Positions 23,061 to 38,231 of a stretch of DNA of 64,000 nucleotides are shown here, in pieces (the stretch's first letter is position 1; each line of letters opens with the position of its first letter). Both the position numbers and the translations under genes were made by a program. The stretch comes from Sipunculus nudus (Eukaryota > Annelida > Sipuncula > Golfingiida > Sipunculidae). Below the pieces are notes generated by a model that worked only from the letters and a program-made list of their open reading frames with translations, ran no database searches and was not told the origin of the DNA. The stretch spans positions 44,526,362 to 44,590,361 of the forward strand of contig CM049307.1 in assembly GCA_026874595.1 (NCBI GenBank), given 5' to 3'.

Positions 23061-24499
23061 CCATTAAAAATTACAAAAGACATTGTTTTATTAGAATACC
23101 CTTAAAATAATAATTTAAATAAATTACCATCACAATACAAATATTGTGGTTTGAGTGTTTCACCAATATTTTTCACAATTATATTTAGTAAATTTCATTT
23201 TTCCCATTTTTTCACTGCTTTGGTTGTGTATGTGAATTTAATAATTTTAAAATCTAGCCATTATCAACCTGCGCTGCAGATATTCAAGTTCCTTTATACA
23301 GCTCTGAGAGCTTAAACACGAAATTCTGCAGGAAATAAAATGGGCTATATTTCACAATTAGATGTTACTATTAAAGGCCAGCACATTCCGATATTTAAAG
23401 TAATTGTAGCCCTCAAGGGACTTGAAAGCTTTCTCTGGCTGCAGTATATATGGACAATGGACACAGATGAGGCACTGATATAACAGCCTCAGTGTCTGGT
23501 AATAAATTTACATATTTTTTTAAATCTCACCCAAGTGCATAGGTCGGGTGGTGACTACAATGTACTATCAGATATATCTAACATTTTAGTCACCCTTGGT
23601 GGCTACCTTTTGTCTAGCCGTGACAAACACGACTCAGTTAGGGCCAACCTACCGAGTCGTGACACAAGCTAAATTTAGAACCGCCCTGCAAGTCCACGCC
23701 ACGCGTTATAACCGTATCTCCGCATACAGTCAGCAGGCAGACCGCAGGCAGAAATCGCCCGTACATGCAAAACAATATACGAATATATTGGGTTATTACG
23801 GAATATTTCACACATATGGTAGGTATTGTTGGAGAGAGAAGAAACTAAAAGGTCTAAGGTGGGTTTATTTGAAGTGACACGATACTTGTAAGCAATGAGG
23901 CGTTGTCAAAAATGACGAAAATATTTGCATCCTCATGGGGCCTTATAATGCGATCCTCACAGTTAGATGTCCAGGCATTCTGGCAGGCCAGTGATCTGGC
24001 CAAATGTCAGAGGGCGCTACCTTTTGTCACACTGTAATGGAAAGGGAAGCTGACAATCATATATCTCTAACATTGTGGTGTAAGTTTTCTCTGGTGCATC
24101 AGGGAGAAAATTGTCTCAGTTGAAATGTGTCATAGTTTGCAGACAAGTCTATACAAGCCGAGCACCTCGGTCCATTGGTCATGTGTTGTTTATGATTTGC
24201 AATCTCCAATGAAACGAAATTTCTATAAATGCATTTTGGTATTATGTTTGTAAATTTATACTCTAACCTGCGAAAAAAAAGTTATGACTAAAAACACCTG
24301 CAGAGATAACCTTTATATACTTAAGAGTCGGCATTTTAGTTCTGGCACGAATGTCAGCCGACAGAAGTTGGAATCCTATGAAGTAGGAACCAGTTTTTGC
24401 TCATAACTATAATACACATATACTTGATCAATCGGAGGCTGGGCAGTCAAAATAGTAATAGCTAAGGATAGTTGTACGTATATACCCTGCCCAAGGAGG
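23061..24499. other. No gene seen
   Basis: Mixed sequence; short frames have no recognisable content. Confidence 0.45.
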
Positions 24500-24912
24500 T
24501 AACTTGGTGGAGGTAACCGCCTCCATTTTTTAATGCTCACTTATCTAATTCAAGTATGTACATCTGCAGAGTACCATTTTGGCTCGGACTACTTGACAGG
24601 GCGGTAGCACTCGCTTCCTATCATTTTTATTTTGTATCCTGGTGTCACCCAGGCCCGGTGTCTACCGCACCTGCGAGTCCTAGGTGTACAATCATCCCCA
24701 TTGCTGGGTCATAACACCGAGGAAACCCCCAAAGACGCAATCGTATGTGAGTGATACACGGCCGTGGGTCTCAGCCTTCCCATTAAGCCTGCAGAGCGCT
24801 CACCCTGGGTGGGGGCCCGACCGTGAAAAACCTAACCGCCTCGGCTGAGATTCAGACCCATGATCTCCCGGTTTTGGGTCCTGCGCTCTACCCCTGAGCC
24901 ACAGAAGCCGGT
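24500..24912 (-). mobile_element. tRNA-derived SINE, copy 1
   Basis: On the minus strand it starts CCGGCTTCTGTGGCTCAGGG: a pol III box A (TGGCTCAGGGGTAGAGC, 24885-24901) and, about 30 bp further, box B (GGGTCTGAATC, 24849-24859). A ~330-bp body follows, shared with 30536-30881, ending in an ACCGCCTCC-like segment as seen on the plus strand. Confidence 0.75.
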
Positions 24913-25878
24913 TCCTGCCCAAGGATTATTGGTAGTGGTGGGAGTCAGTTTCTTTTTTTTAATCAATCATCGGTTTGAGCAAACCGTACGACGATCGATT
25001 ATAAATCGGTTCAGACAAATATAAAGAAATATATAATTGCCTGTGAAACTGTACTGTCTTAACCCAGCCCGCATTTCTTAGTAATTCTACCTTAAGAACA
25101 GAAGTTTTTGCATTTTTTTATTTTCCTTTTATTACTAAGATATGCCATATAAAGTATCATTTTATTTAATTATAATAAACAAGAATTAAGCCACAATCCA
25201 GGATATCTACTTGCTGGCCCCCATACTCCCGCGTATTATCATAACTTCACCACCAGCAAGGACTTTCATTTTGTAACAATTATTTCGACTGCCGACATGC
25301 ACACTGGTTTCACAGACCCGCCAGAAAAATTACAGGCCCATATATTATTTGCGTAAAAATTAAAAAAAAAAATAATTGAAAGCAAAAATACTCAGTGAAC
25401 TTCGAAAGTTATTTTCGAACACAGACGCAGTATATGAAGCGCGGAATGATGTAAAATGGAAGAAGAAAAATAACAAAGGCATTCTGCGAAAAAAAAATCA
25501 TGATTATGATGTAATTGATAGTTGCCTTTGGTAATCGAGGGCTTGAAAATGGCAGCAAAGCGACTGACTTTCGATAAAACTTGATGATCGGCACACCACT
25601 AATTATTGGTGTCATGATAGTTTTGAACATTTCTGTGTAAAGGGAGTGTCAGCCGATCTTTGATGGTGGTCACTATGATATACTTTCATATCTCGGGTCA
25701 ATCCTGATTCTTCTTCATCAGAATTAAAAGTCCAATCAAATTAAAGCAGAATGCTTATTGTCCAATCAAAACAAGCGGCTTATTATCCATTATTTAAAAG
25801 ACTGTAAGAAGATTCACACGAGGCCGCATAGATTTGTTTACACAAAAACGAACCGATAAAAGTTGTGTTTTATATTGA
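24913..25878. other. No gene seen
   Basis: AT-rich region downstream of the serine-protease homologue. Two TCCAATCAAA words (25731, 25760) are present without a supported promoter. Confidence 0.45.
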
Positions 25879-25884
25879 TTTATT
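25879..25884 (-). promoter_or_regulatory. Candidate poly(A) signal AATAAA
   Basis: AATAAA on the minus strand, about 220 bp after the serine-protease homologue's stop codon (26105-26103). Position and orientation fit a 3' UTR; several AT-rich alternatives exist. Confidence 0.4.
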
Positions 25885-26102
25885 AGATTGCATATGACAG
25901 AAATCAAGTTAAGGTTAGATAAAATACGAGATGCATTAGAAAGCCTGCTTCTCTAATCTAGAAGCTATATCTTTTTAAACGTACATGTCTAGGAAATAAT
26001 TACCACAGAATAACCCAGCACCGAGTCCACCATATGCTCGTATTGACTGATACTTGTACGCCAGTCGATCCATATTGTTTGGAGTTAATAGCATGCTGTG
26101 GA

Positions 26103-26276
26103 TCAGAAACCGTCGCCAACTGTATCTAAGATCCATTGGACGTGTTCATCAACCTGTGCGAAGCCAATCGGGCCCCCTGATGTGTCACAATTTTCATTGC
26201 CATGAAAGGTAGCCAGGCCAACTATGACGTAATGGTCATCTCCTTGTTTACACATCAGTGGCGCCCCAAAATCACC
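26103..26276 (-). CDS. Exon H: terminal exon, Ser195 replaced by Phe
   Basis: 174 nt including TGA stop. Acceptor TATTTCAG/GG. Encodes GDFGAPLMCKQGDDHYVIVG, LATFHGNENC, then IGFAQVDEHVQWILDTVGDG-F. GDSGGP has become GDFGAP, so the catalytic serine is gone. Asp194, the C201 and C220 positions and the C-terminal WI helix are kept. The stop is followed by a plausible 3' UTR. Confidence 0.92.
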   Translation of the reverse strand, partial: GDFGAPLMCKQGDDHYVIVGLATFHGNENCDTSGGPIGFAQVDEHVQWILDTVGDGF

Positions 26277-29200
26277 CTGAAATAAAGAAAAATACAGTGT
26301 ATAAATTCTTATCTATGTGTGCATATGATATTTCTAACTGTATATTTTGTGCATGTTTGCATGTGTAGGCACGTCTTATGATGCATTACATAACTTGTGT
26401 TTCACGATGCTAGCTTAGCGACTCAGAAAGCGTTTACTATTTAGACTTGAGTGGATGCATGCATTTGTAATTTAAAATAAATGCATATTTATTTAAGCAG
26501 CGGCAGTAGAAAGATAGCACGGCAGATTTCAATACAACGGTTCAGCTTTTGGTCATCACCAAAGTCTTCAATGGAAGTTAAATAGTATTCTTGAGTAAAA
26601 TCAATGATATATTGCCGTCTTATTCAAGGATGTCTTCACCGTTACGGTTATTATAAAATTAACACTGTTCTGTATGTATCATGACCAAAAGGTTTGTAAA
26701 TTCCATATCACTATCTATATAATCAATAATATCTATATAATAATTAAAGTTACAGTATACAAACAGACACTGCAAGATTTTCAGTGTTATTGTTACATTG
26801 TCATACGACTCTAATTTTACCCCGTGAGGCTTATATTCACTCTATATGAAATGACTATATTCATGCGAGGAGACAGGTTATTATATAAATCATTTCTAAA
26901 ATACGTTTAGGGACCATGCAGTAAATTCTGTCCATGGATATCCATGATGAATGTCCATAGAACCTAACAGCTAGTCAGCAGGAAACTTTGAAAACTGACT
27001 GCTCCCTTGTGAGAGAAAAACCGGCTTCATCGCTTCGTAACTTGATAACTAGAATACGGGTAGTCGACAAGCGACTACGTGTATCCGCCTAAATCAGAGT
27101 GAAACGGGTGAAGTGAGGCATGGATTGAGTGGCAAGGGGAAATAGAGTGAAGTGTTGCATATTAGCATGGATGTCTGCAGCCAAATTGTGTATGTAGGTT
27201 GCGCCACCTACCACAAAATCCAGAAAGCCGTCCAAATTGTATACATATGCAAAATTTAAGGCAGATAAGTCAAACCACTACATGTATGTAGTGATTTTTG
27301 TCCTTGGGAGACAAACAGATGGACGCTGTGCAAAAATGGTTGCAGGTGGCGCCACCAGTTTTGCGTATGATAAAGAGCTATGTGTGAACTATAAACATGC
27401 AAAACTTTGGCCCAATCGGTCAAACGGTTCCCAAGATATGAGCTTGGATATCTGCTGCATAAACTAGAATGTAGGTGGCGCCACCTGTCATAAAATCAAG
27501 AGAGCTGTCGGGGATGTATAAACCTGCAAAATTTTAGGCAGATATGTCAAACCACTGCCGAGATATGAGTGATTTTATCCCATGGCAGACAAATAGACGG
27601 GAGCTGTGCAAAAATGGCTGCAGGTGGCGCCACCAGTTTTGCGTATGATAAAGAGCTATGTGAGATCTATACACAGGCAAAATTTTGCCCAATCGGTCAA
27701 ACGGTTCCCGAGATATGAGCTTGGATGTCTGCAGCGTAAACGTGAATGTAGGTGGCGCCACCTGTCATAAAATCAGAAAAGCTATCCAGGATGTATACGC
27801 ATGCAGAATTTCAGGTGAATTAGTCAAACCACTGCAGAGATATGAGTGATTTTAACCCAAGGCAGACGAACAGATGGACACTGTGCAAACATGGTTGCAG
27901 GTGGCGCCACCATTTTTTGTGTATGTTATAAAGCTCTCCAAGGGCTACATTTGTGCAAAAAAATTTTCCTGATCGGTCAAACGGTTCCCGAGATGTGGGT
28001 TTATGTGTGGAAACAGACGCACAAACGGACGCAGAGCGCAGAGGAAAGGTCAGAGGTCAAAACAAAATCGGGGCGCAGCAGTTCACATGTGACCCAAACA
28101 TTATCCCGGGTTTCGTAAAATTCCGCCCAGCGGTTACGGAGGAGTTCTCCGGACACCTACGCGGCGGCGGCGGCGGCGGGCTGAAAACATAGTATCCGCA
28201 AAACTCTGTTTTGGCGGATACAATTATGTTTCACGATCTTATTTGAACAGGAAAACTAGTAAGATGTAGTGCAGCGTTTTTGAGCTAGATTTTGCTGCTT
28301 ATATTGACATGGCTCTGTCTCTTTTAGCAATACCGGATATGTATTGACAATACGCTTCTTTTTTCTTTGTGTCTTACTCGTGTGTTTTTCTCAGATCTGT
28401 GAATATCATGGTTTATAGCGAATAAAAACAAGGAACCAATGGGTCACGGCGCTCAGCTATATTTTGTATTTTTGTATTTTGTGTAATTAAAATTATACTT
28501 AACCTTTTTATATATTAGCATTGGTAAAGCTAAGAGGAATTGATCTCCTTTTTATTTTTTTTTTATTTATATTCACTTAACACATGATTAAAAAAAGAAT
28601 ATATAGGTTTTTAAATCCTGAACAGATAACTTGGTATCACTTTCTGCTGAGGCAGATAAATAATGATTTACATGTATAAATCAAACCCTATTTTTTCAGC
28701 ACGTCCATTTTGGCAGGACAATTCGAATTTATTTAATGAATAAATATTATCACGTTGATTTTTTTTAAATTTTGCAGATATTATTAATTTGCAAAATAAA
28801 AAAAATCAAAGTCTGCAAATATAAGTAAATTTAGAATTATCAGCTGCATCATCATTAATCCTTAATAAAATGCTTAAACGTAATTTTAAGATAAAATCAC
28901 TTAAAAACATAGTGCCACAACATGGCATAATCTAGGTTATTCCTTTGATGATTATTCCAAAAACCAGATTTTTTTTTCATTTGAGTTTTAGTTATGTACA
29001 TGCTTAATTTTTTTAATAAAATAAAAGGTTCAGTAAAAATTAAGTAAAAATTCCATTTTCAAACAAGTATACACACGCCCGGTTGGATGAGGAATCCGCC
29101 ATTATGCTAAAGATGATCCCAACTATAATATAATATTGAATTTCGCTCAAGTTCAATAATGAGCAACTCGGTTGTAACTCATTTGGAACACGAATTCCTC

Positions 29201-30128
29201 ACAAAATGCTCATCCACACATTTAATAGCAATACATATCAATGATAATAAATTTGCACTCATTGTAACACCTTGTATAAAATGAATACAAACGAGTTAAA
29301 TATAGAAAATATAAAATTCTCCTTGTTTATTCATCCTCTCCATGGGGTAGGGGAGGGGCAGAGGGGAAGCCTTGCTCATCTGAGCAAAGGCAGCCAGCTG
29401 CCTGGACTGAAGCAAATTACAGCTTGCTAGGTGAGGGCCCTGTGCTTGGTTGGATTGGTGTCAACAATACTTGAGTGTTTAATATTTTTTAATAAAATCT
29501 ATGCTTGTTGGTGATTCTTTTCAAATTTCATTCTTTAAAAGAGAAAACCATTTTGTGTTTATGCTGTGAAAATTAAATCAACAGTGCTTGCAGGAAAACA
29601 TGTGTCATGGTCAAAGTTGGGCAAAGTGTATCCTAAAAACTTGAAAAATTTACAATTCTGATTATAGAAGTTTAATCCTTATAAAAAGTCTCTAGCTTTA
29701 ACGGTTACAATGTTAGGTGAGAAAATATGTTTCTTTTGTAAAGGTACATTATGTTCACCTTGTACACAACTTGTACAAATTAAGCAATATTGGCTTAATT
29801 TTTTCATTAATATAGGAAATATATGAAGGATTTTCTATGCCAATATAAACAAAACAACAAAAGTTGTTTCAATACGAGCCACATTGAATTGTAACAAGAG
29901 GCTTTAACGGGAAAACTGAGGTTTTCTACCTTATGTTACTCGAAGGAACGATGTCGAAGTGATCAAGTTTTGAGTTTAGTAGGAGTACTAAGGAACATCT
30001 AATTGTATGTTGCATTTTGTATACGTGGGTGCAACTGTTTCAAAACGTGCTATTTGAAAGGACGGGCGGACGGACAAAGTACCATCGCTTTAGGTTAAAT
30101 GACTTATAGTCAGCTATGCTAAAACCAG

Positions 30129-30190
<62 letters not shown>

Positions 30191-33100
30191 AAGGCATAAG
30201 ATACGTATCAGTTAGGTTAAAACGCCTTCCATCTTATCTTTCCTTAACTTTGTATAGTTAATATACTTTATTAATACTTAATATAGTTTTGACCATCAGG
30301 CATTGAAATACTGATCTTGTTTCATGGTCCTGCTTTGATATTGAAACCGATTTTGACTGAGGGCTCGGCCTCGAAAACCATTCCTGAGCAATTTAAGGTG
30401 TTCATAGAAACCTGCCCTTAGCCCTCGGAAAGTACGTGACATATGGTAACTCAACCTGATGAACATGAGAAATCTAACTGATGCAATTTTATACGGGGAT
30501 TTGTACATTTTTTCAAGATATTTTATAATTGTTGGAGAATACCGCCTCCACTCTTTATGCTGTCTTTTTCTCGATCTCAGTTTGTGCATCTACAGAGTTC
30601 TTTTCGGTCTGGTACTACGTGACTTGACGGAAGCACTCCCTTTCTATCTTGTATTTTGTATCCCGATTTCACCTAGGCTCACCGCACCTCTGTGTGTAAT
30701 CATTCCCATTGCTCGGTCATAAGACTGAGAACCCCTAAAGACGTATTCGTTCGTGGGTGATACACAGCTGTGGGGCACAGCCTGCATGGTGCACCTTAGT
30801 TGGAGCCGACTGTGAAAATTTATACGCACGACCTCGAGCCTGAGAGTCACTAGCTCTACCCCTAGACCCAAGAAGGCGGTTGGCAATTGTACTCACATCG
30901 CACGTTGTTCCTCCACCAGTTGGTTCTGCACAGATGACTCAACCTGCTGGAATCCAAGATTTGGAAGTCGCGCTAACGCACTCATCGTCAGTAAGAATTT
31001 TATTTATCTGGGATTCAACGAGATCAAAATGCCTCAAACCTGCAAATCACATTAAAGTGTAATGTAGGTATTATCTTTGAGTGTTCTTTACTTGTAGCAT
31101 GAGTAATCGAAATAGATAATCCAGGTTATAATTATTTATTTCAGCCAGCTACTCACCTGCCTCATCTGCATGATTTATGGGATTTCTGGCTCACTCAGAT
31201 CTTATATTTAATGAACTGCGGGTACTTCCTGCTAATAAATGTTCTTATAATGCCTCTGTGACACATGAATGACATGGTTTATTTACAAGCTGTTAGTAGA
31301 TATTGTTAATGCGTTCATGCTGATAAACTAAACAACATGTCACTGAAGGTGAATTGTTGCTCATGTGTGGAAGTCGAAAGGTCAATAGTTGTAAACGCCA
31401 TTTGCAAATCTCTGATTCGTGCCAAGTGATGACTCACTTGGATGTGTTTGGATTATTTTTGCGGCCCCCCCACATGTTATAAACACCTGGAAATAAACAA
31501 AACGAACAGCCTGTGTAACGTGGGATACGCGTTTTCTTATTTTTTATCTTATATCTTATTTTTTTTTTATTTAAGGTTCATGCTGTTATCTTAAGTTAAA
31601 AAACGTCAGCAATTCAGCGATAAAACGGAAAGCCCAGTATACTATTAAATAAAAGACTTATAACAATTGCCTGGTGACGCTCAGGTTCAATTGGTTGAAA
31701 ACAGAACATAGTTATCAAAATATTGATACATTTTTCTTGTTTTTATGCAAAATTTGTAATTTCGTGTGTCTTATTTTCACGATTTGTGGAAAGAGAAAGG
31801 GCAAACCGATAGCTCAACCATTAAGTAATTCTATGCGGTACAAAATGAGAATGCGTCTGAAAGAAGAACTTGCAGATGGCGTCTCCAGATATGCAGCAGC
31901 TAAAGATAAAAAAAAACACCACCATCTTTCATTATAACCCATCCAGCCATCTGTGCGATTTGACATATCCATTACATGACTGATATGCGTTTATCACTTG
32001 TCGGTGGCGCCCCCATTGTGTAACTTATTTCTGTGATTCAAAGTAGTCTTTCCTATTTTCCTCCATATAAATAAGTAAATATGAAATGTGCCAGGTAGGA
32101 CATTATTAATTACTCGCCAGTCGGTGGAATGGCTCCTGCAACCTGTGGCTCCTTTGTTTAAAAAATATCCCAGAAAACATGCCGTCAGGGTACTGGTATA
32201 GACTATTCACGTATTTTGTTTGGGAGTCGCCCGAATTATGCAAATTTTGCGCTTGTCGGATGACTGTAAACTTAGCCAACGGTTACTTGATTGGTTGCTC
32301 GCAACTGCTCTGCTTATGAGTATTCATTGAATGATGTGCGATTAGGGTCACATAGAATTCATCGATAGGTCAATTGCAGCAGAAGTTAGCTGAACTGACT
32401 TGATGTAACCAAGATGACATTTAATCTCAGTGATCAAGCTGATTTTTTTAATCCTTCCATTCCGAGTTTTTGCAATACAAAATCCGTTCTCATTTCTGTT
32501 AAAAATCATATTAAATAAAAATCTGATTCTTGCATGATAAATCTATTCATATAAGTCGAAATCGCGATTCTTATCACTGCGTATTAAAGAGCCGTATTCC
32601 TATATCTGACATCTATTAAAAGATAATCGCTCGAACCTTTCAAGAAAATAGGCCAGAAACCCCGACCTAACGGTACAAAACGATACATTTTGTATGTCAG
32701 AGGGAGCAGACTTTTACTAAAGAGCGTTTTACAAGTACGGACCTTTCAGCTTCAGAATATATGAAACCAACCATCAATGATTTCAGTTTTTTTTTTCCTG
32801 TTTGTCATCACTGCCGCATGTACCGTTTTTACGAACTGCTTAAAGATAAAAAAATCATATATCCGTCACAGAAGCTTTATAAGAACTTTACTTAACAGGA
32901 ATTGCCGACAGTTCAATAATACATACGAAGTGAAATAATACATACAGATGTCACATAAATTCTACAGAATAAGTAGGTGTAGAAATAGCTTTAAAGACTA
33001 GATTTGCCTTCTTGTTCACACGGGAAGAGGAAAACTACTAACCTCCGTTTTTGCTTCTTTTTCCATAACCTGCATAGTAGCAATCAGTGTAAGGAGGCCC

Positions 33101-33716
33101 GTTTGGGTCTGGCAGACAAATGGGTTTAATATCGGTAGTGCCACCTTCTAGGTTGTAGCTTCCGGCCATCTCAAGCAGAACGAGGTCATGTTTGAGCCTA
33201 TATCAGAAATAAATATATATATTGTTGTATGTTTATAACTTTACAACTAATGCAATACGAGATATATTATCAATATTATTCCAAAAGATATATAGCCAAT
33301 TGTGATCCACTTACCAAGGATTATAATCAATACAATTTGTAACGATGATGTTTCACTTCTTCTGTCTCCAGTGTTTGTGTGTTATGAAATAAAACGCATA
33401 TTTTTTTGTATAAAACGTGTATTTTCTGTATTTTGATATTTTCTAGTTTGAATTTTCATTTCATAAACAGATGGATGATAGAGATAAATACGCGGCAATG
33501 CAGTTTAAATGCTTTGTCCATCAATACTTAATTTTGTAGTTTATTCTATTTCTTCAGTGTGCTTGTCCACTGTGATAATTGCATTGATTATATATATGCA
33601 TGTTTAGGATATTTTATAATATAAGTATCTATATGATTTTTTTGCAGTCCAGCCTTTAAATCGCTCCAGTGCTTTCGACAAGCTTCAATTACGAGACAGG
33701 CAGGTCAGTAGAATAT

Positions 33717-33769
<53 letters not shown>

Positions 33770-36700
33770 TCATATTTTTGAATACAACTGAAACTAGTTA
33801 CCAAAAAGCGAGGAATTATGGGCTCGGGTGTTGGCCTTTTTTGCTTATGTTAGAGGGCATTAACAGTTGTATGCGTGTTTTTTTGTGAAAATCCTTGACA
33901 GATGCAGACATCTGTGGCCAGCTGTACCAGTCAGACACCAGACACATCGGGAAACTGGCCACGGCCACCATCTCCGACTTAATCAAATATTCATTCCCAG
34001 GATAATTCATTTATACTTGTAAAAAACTACGGAGGTTAGCTCAAGGTCAGTAACCGCGTGGGAAAGAGAATGGTTACAACTGGTAGGGAGAAATGTTTGG
34101 TGTCGTAAGAACTCTGGGTCGTAGTTTGAGGTGCTGTGAGATACGGTTACCCTGAGTGACACCAAACTTTCCCAAAAAGCGGATGATCCAATCAGCTCCA
34201 ATCCATGAACTGTTTCATCATGAGTTGGTTATGATCTCGGCCAGTAGGGGCATAATGGGTATAAAGGGATTGAGCTAGAACTGATGGCAATATGTCTTCA
34301 GTTTTCTGTCTTTATCTTGATACATAGCCCATCCGTGATTACATTCATTGTTAATTAAAATAAAACCTTATATCAAGAACAATTCAAAATGAAGTTGACC
34401 CAATATCCTGTTTCTACGGCCTGCACAGAAGCGCAATAAACAAAAACAAAGTAAATAAGGTTTGGCTGAACATTCACGAAGATTATAAAGAGTATTTTAA
34501 AATTTTTTCAGATAATACAGAAACCTTTACCGTTTCGGTACGTAAAATTCAGTATACTTGTGTTTTCTAGAAAAAAAATATATGTAATCTCTGCTGCAGG
34601 ACCGGCTTTCATTACGCAGGCTTACAAGCCGAGATGCCAATAGGGGGTACCGTTGAATTGTCTATAGTTCAAGTTTGTTTTTATGGATTTGTGATGGTAG
34701 AGATCCACTGAATCTTTTATGATGGATTTTCCTCACGACGACCCGGGCAAATTTTGTTATATGCAAATCAGGGCCGCTTTTAACGAAAATTCTACTTTCG
34801 GCAATATCTCAAGAACTTACCATTATAATTGGTCAATTTTGTGTCTAGACCTAGGTTTTCATGTTTAAATAAAAAAAGAAACCATGTGAACAATGGTTTA
34901 GCTGAATATTAATATGCACATTTTGGGATGCCATTGATGAAATTCTACTTTCTAAATATAAAAAAGTTGGAAACCATTTGATTTTATTTGGACAAACATG
35001 GAACCTTGTCGTTCATTGCCAAAGAATGTTGAAGTCCATCGGTCGAAATGCCTGATGTTAATTTTTTCTATATTTTTAAAATGCAAATTACGGCAGTCAC
35101 TGCGGTAAGACCTGATTTCTCCATTGTATATTTAAAACATTAAAATGTGGTCAAATATATTTGCTAGATCTGAGGTTTCTTGGTCAAAAATCAATTTGGA
35201 AACCTACCATTGAGTGGTCGGTGTACCATTTAATCTGGATGCAAGACGGGTCTACCTTCTTTTCATAATATTATGACGTAGAATCATAATGTGTAGTCCA
35301 TCAATCATTTGTATCGTTATTTCACGAATGGTAATGGATACTCCCTGTACCCGTTCTATTTGCAGTTCTGTTTCACATAAAATATACGTGACTGTTTATT
35401 ATCTCCTTAATCTGGCTAGTAAAAGTTACATGGAGAGTATGTCAAGATATATAGATAAATGTATTAGGTAAGTAATTAGGATATAAGATCATTTTACATT
35501 TGGCCACTCATTCTAGATGACCACCTCATATTACGATGCAAGCAGTTTTACTGTCTGTATGGAATTAATTTAGTTTATAAAAAAACATATTCTTGTTTAC
35601 AGGAAGCAGTTCAGATGCAGTGAAATAAATATGCCTAGGCCTTCATCATTATTACAATATCACATCTTACGTTTTAAATGCAAATTTGATTGTTTACGGG
35701 AATTAATTATTTTTTTATCACTTGGAATATTTAACCTTTAGGCTATATAAAGTAAAGATATCATGACGCCTTGCAGTCAATTGCTAATTACTGGCCTAAA
35801 AAATATTGCGAAAAAGCTATTAGCTCTTATAGTACACACTGATGAATAGTGACAATACCTAAGTTTGACTGAAGAATCTTCGTTACCTTGGAGCTAACGG
35901 CTTTACCTGACTTGATCGTGAACAACGGGATGACCTTCACCTTTAACCTTTTGACTCCCATATCGTAGGGGGATTTTCTAACCTTTTCTAACTTTCTTTG
36001 AGCTAAGCATTTTACTTAACTGTAGTTTTATTTAAATAGCTCATGGTTAAGGAATAATGCGACACCGTAAGATTGAACCTCGAATATAATTATACATGAC
36101 AGATCAAGAAGACAAATGACATGACAAATTTCTCATGTGAAATGTAACTGTATTTAAAAGAGATTAGCAACTTCGAATATTTACCAACTGGATACAATTC
36201 AAGTTTTGTTTCATATTTTCAATCAGTTCCTCTGACGAGGAAACAATGAAAAGAGACAGTATTAGAAAAATGAGTATGAAAGAAGTTAAATATATTTAAT
36301 AGCAACGTATAAAAAACAGCGCAATCGATAGCTACCAATTTTGATTTTAATAATTAACAATTATACAAAGCCATACACATAAATTTAAACATATTTTAAA
36401 CTGCACTTACGTTCCACCGTCGTCAACGTAGTTCGGGTTATGATGGGTTGCAGAGATCTTGATAGTTTGACCATAATAAGCAGACAAATCAGGATATCCG
36501 GCGTAACTATATTCACCGCCAATAAAATCTTCTATTCTGAAACACATATTCACATACAAAATACAATATACGAATAGTTTTCCATAACAATACAGGAATT
36601 TACTTTGTGGGTGATATCATATATAAGATATTGTACTGAGTGAAAACGAAGTCATAAGAGAAGTAAGAATGAAGGACAAGGGAAAAGTTGATCTGTGGAA

Positions 36701-38155
36701 CAGATCTAGTATTGCCCTCGTCTGATGTGGGAATAGCTAGAAAAAAAAAAGTTGTGAATACATATATGAAATTTGAGAAGGGTCAATGTCACATACCAAG
36801 ATTACCTTTGTGACCTCGAATTCGAACTCATTCATTTTCGAACTTGAAATAGCCCTTCATAAGGTACGTCAATGCTGCAAGTTTGGTGACTGTGCCTCAA
36901 ATTCTCTTCGAGTTATTGCATTAACATCATTTTAGCATTATCGGCGCTGTGACCTTGAAACATTCGTTAAGGTCATCAATATTCAAAGCTGACCTAGCCC
37001 TTGACAAAATATAGATCAATGCTGAAACGGCCGTAACTGTACTCAAATTGCGTTTTTTTTGCGTTAACAAATGTCTGTCGGGCTGATGGATGGATGGACG
37101 GGCGGCACGACGGACGGACGGACGGATGCTAAACATTTCTATGTCCCCTTGGTCCCGGGGCCTTCTCAGACGGCGGGGGACAAAAAGAAATAAAGTAGTA
37201 ATATTATAATTTATCTATGCGTTAAACAATCTATTCGCCTTCGGTACAAATGAAATGGAGTGCCTGTTTGTCTTGGATTCAGGGACCGCAGCCTTCGGCC
37301 TAATTTAGCCAGAAAGTATATAATCACTGAGCAAGCTTTTACCTTTAACCATTTTCTCATCATATTAGTAACTTTATTTTCATAAATAATATTTATGTCC
37401 TCTAAATAAAGACCAATAACTTGTTTTGTTATTTTTCTTACCCTTTTCAATTTTTTTTGTTAATGGTCAGATTATCCCATCAGCATTTCAAAACATACGA
37501 TAAAACACTCTGGATCGTCAAAGAATAGAATAAACGAAGTAGTTCAATAACCATTCCCTTAGAAAGACTAAACGCTGCTCCCTTTTACGGTATACTATGT
37601 TATAATTATTATGCCATTTAAGCCTTTCATCTACTACTACCCCTAAGTATTTATACTGTTGTGCAATGTCTACTTACGTTCAATCAATAATAACCGGATA
37701 CTGACAGGTTGGTCTTTGTCAAAAATCAAATATCCATTCCTTTGTTTTTGAAGGATTTAGTAACAAATGATTATTCTTGCACCAATTTACTACTTTTCCC
37801 GTTACCTTTCATTATTTTTTTCCATCACAAATGAAAATTAACCCAACTGCTACGGTATCACCTGCATATTTCATCCTCGTTGTGTGGCCTGGAAATCATT
37901 GGTATAAATTTTGAAAAGAAATGGGGAACGTACGCATCCTTGTGGGGCCCCTGTGTTCAACCCTAGAATTGATAAATTGCTAATTCCAACCTTTACAGAC
38001 TGCTTTCTATCCGTGAGAGAGTAGAGTACCCACAAACAATGATCATGTGGAACATTTAACAGCTGTAACTTATTAATCATTAAGCTAGGCTGAATGGTGT
38101 TAAATATAAAGCGTTCTTACATAACTATGGAACCGTTCTAGATGTTTAGATATAT

Positions 38156-38231
<76 letters not shown>

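Noticed and set aside
30939-30941. Selenocysteine recoding of the in-frame TGA
   Set aside because: S1A proteases do not use Sec, the site is not catalytic and I saw no SECIS-like structure.
31674-31937. 87-codon plus-strand frame with a basic C-terminus
   Set aside because: No recognisable domain, no splice or codon evidence; inside an intron on the opposite strand.
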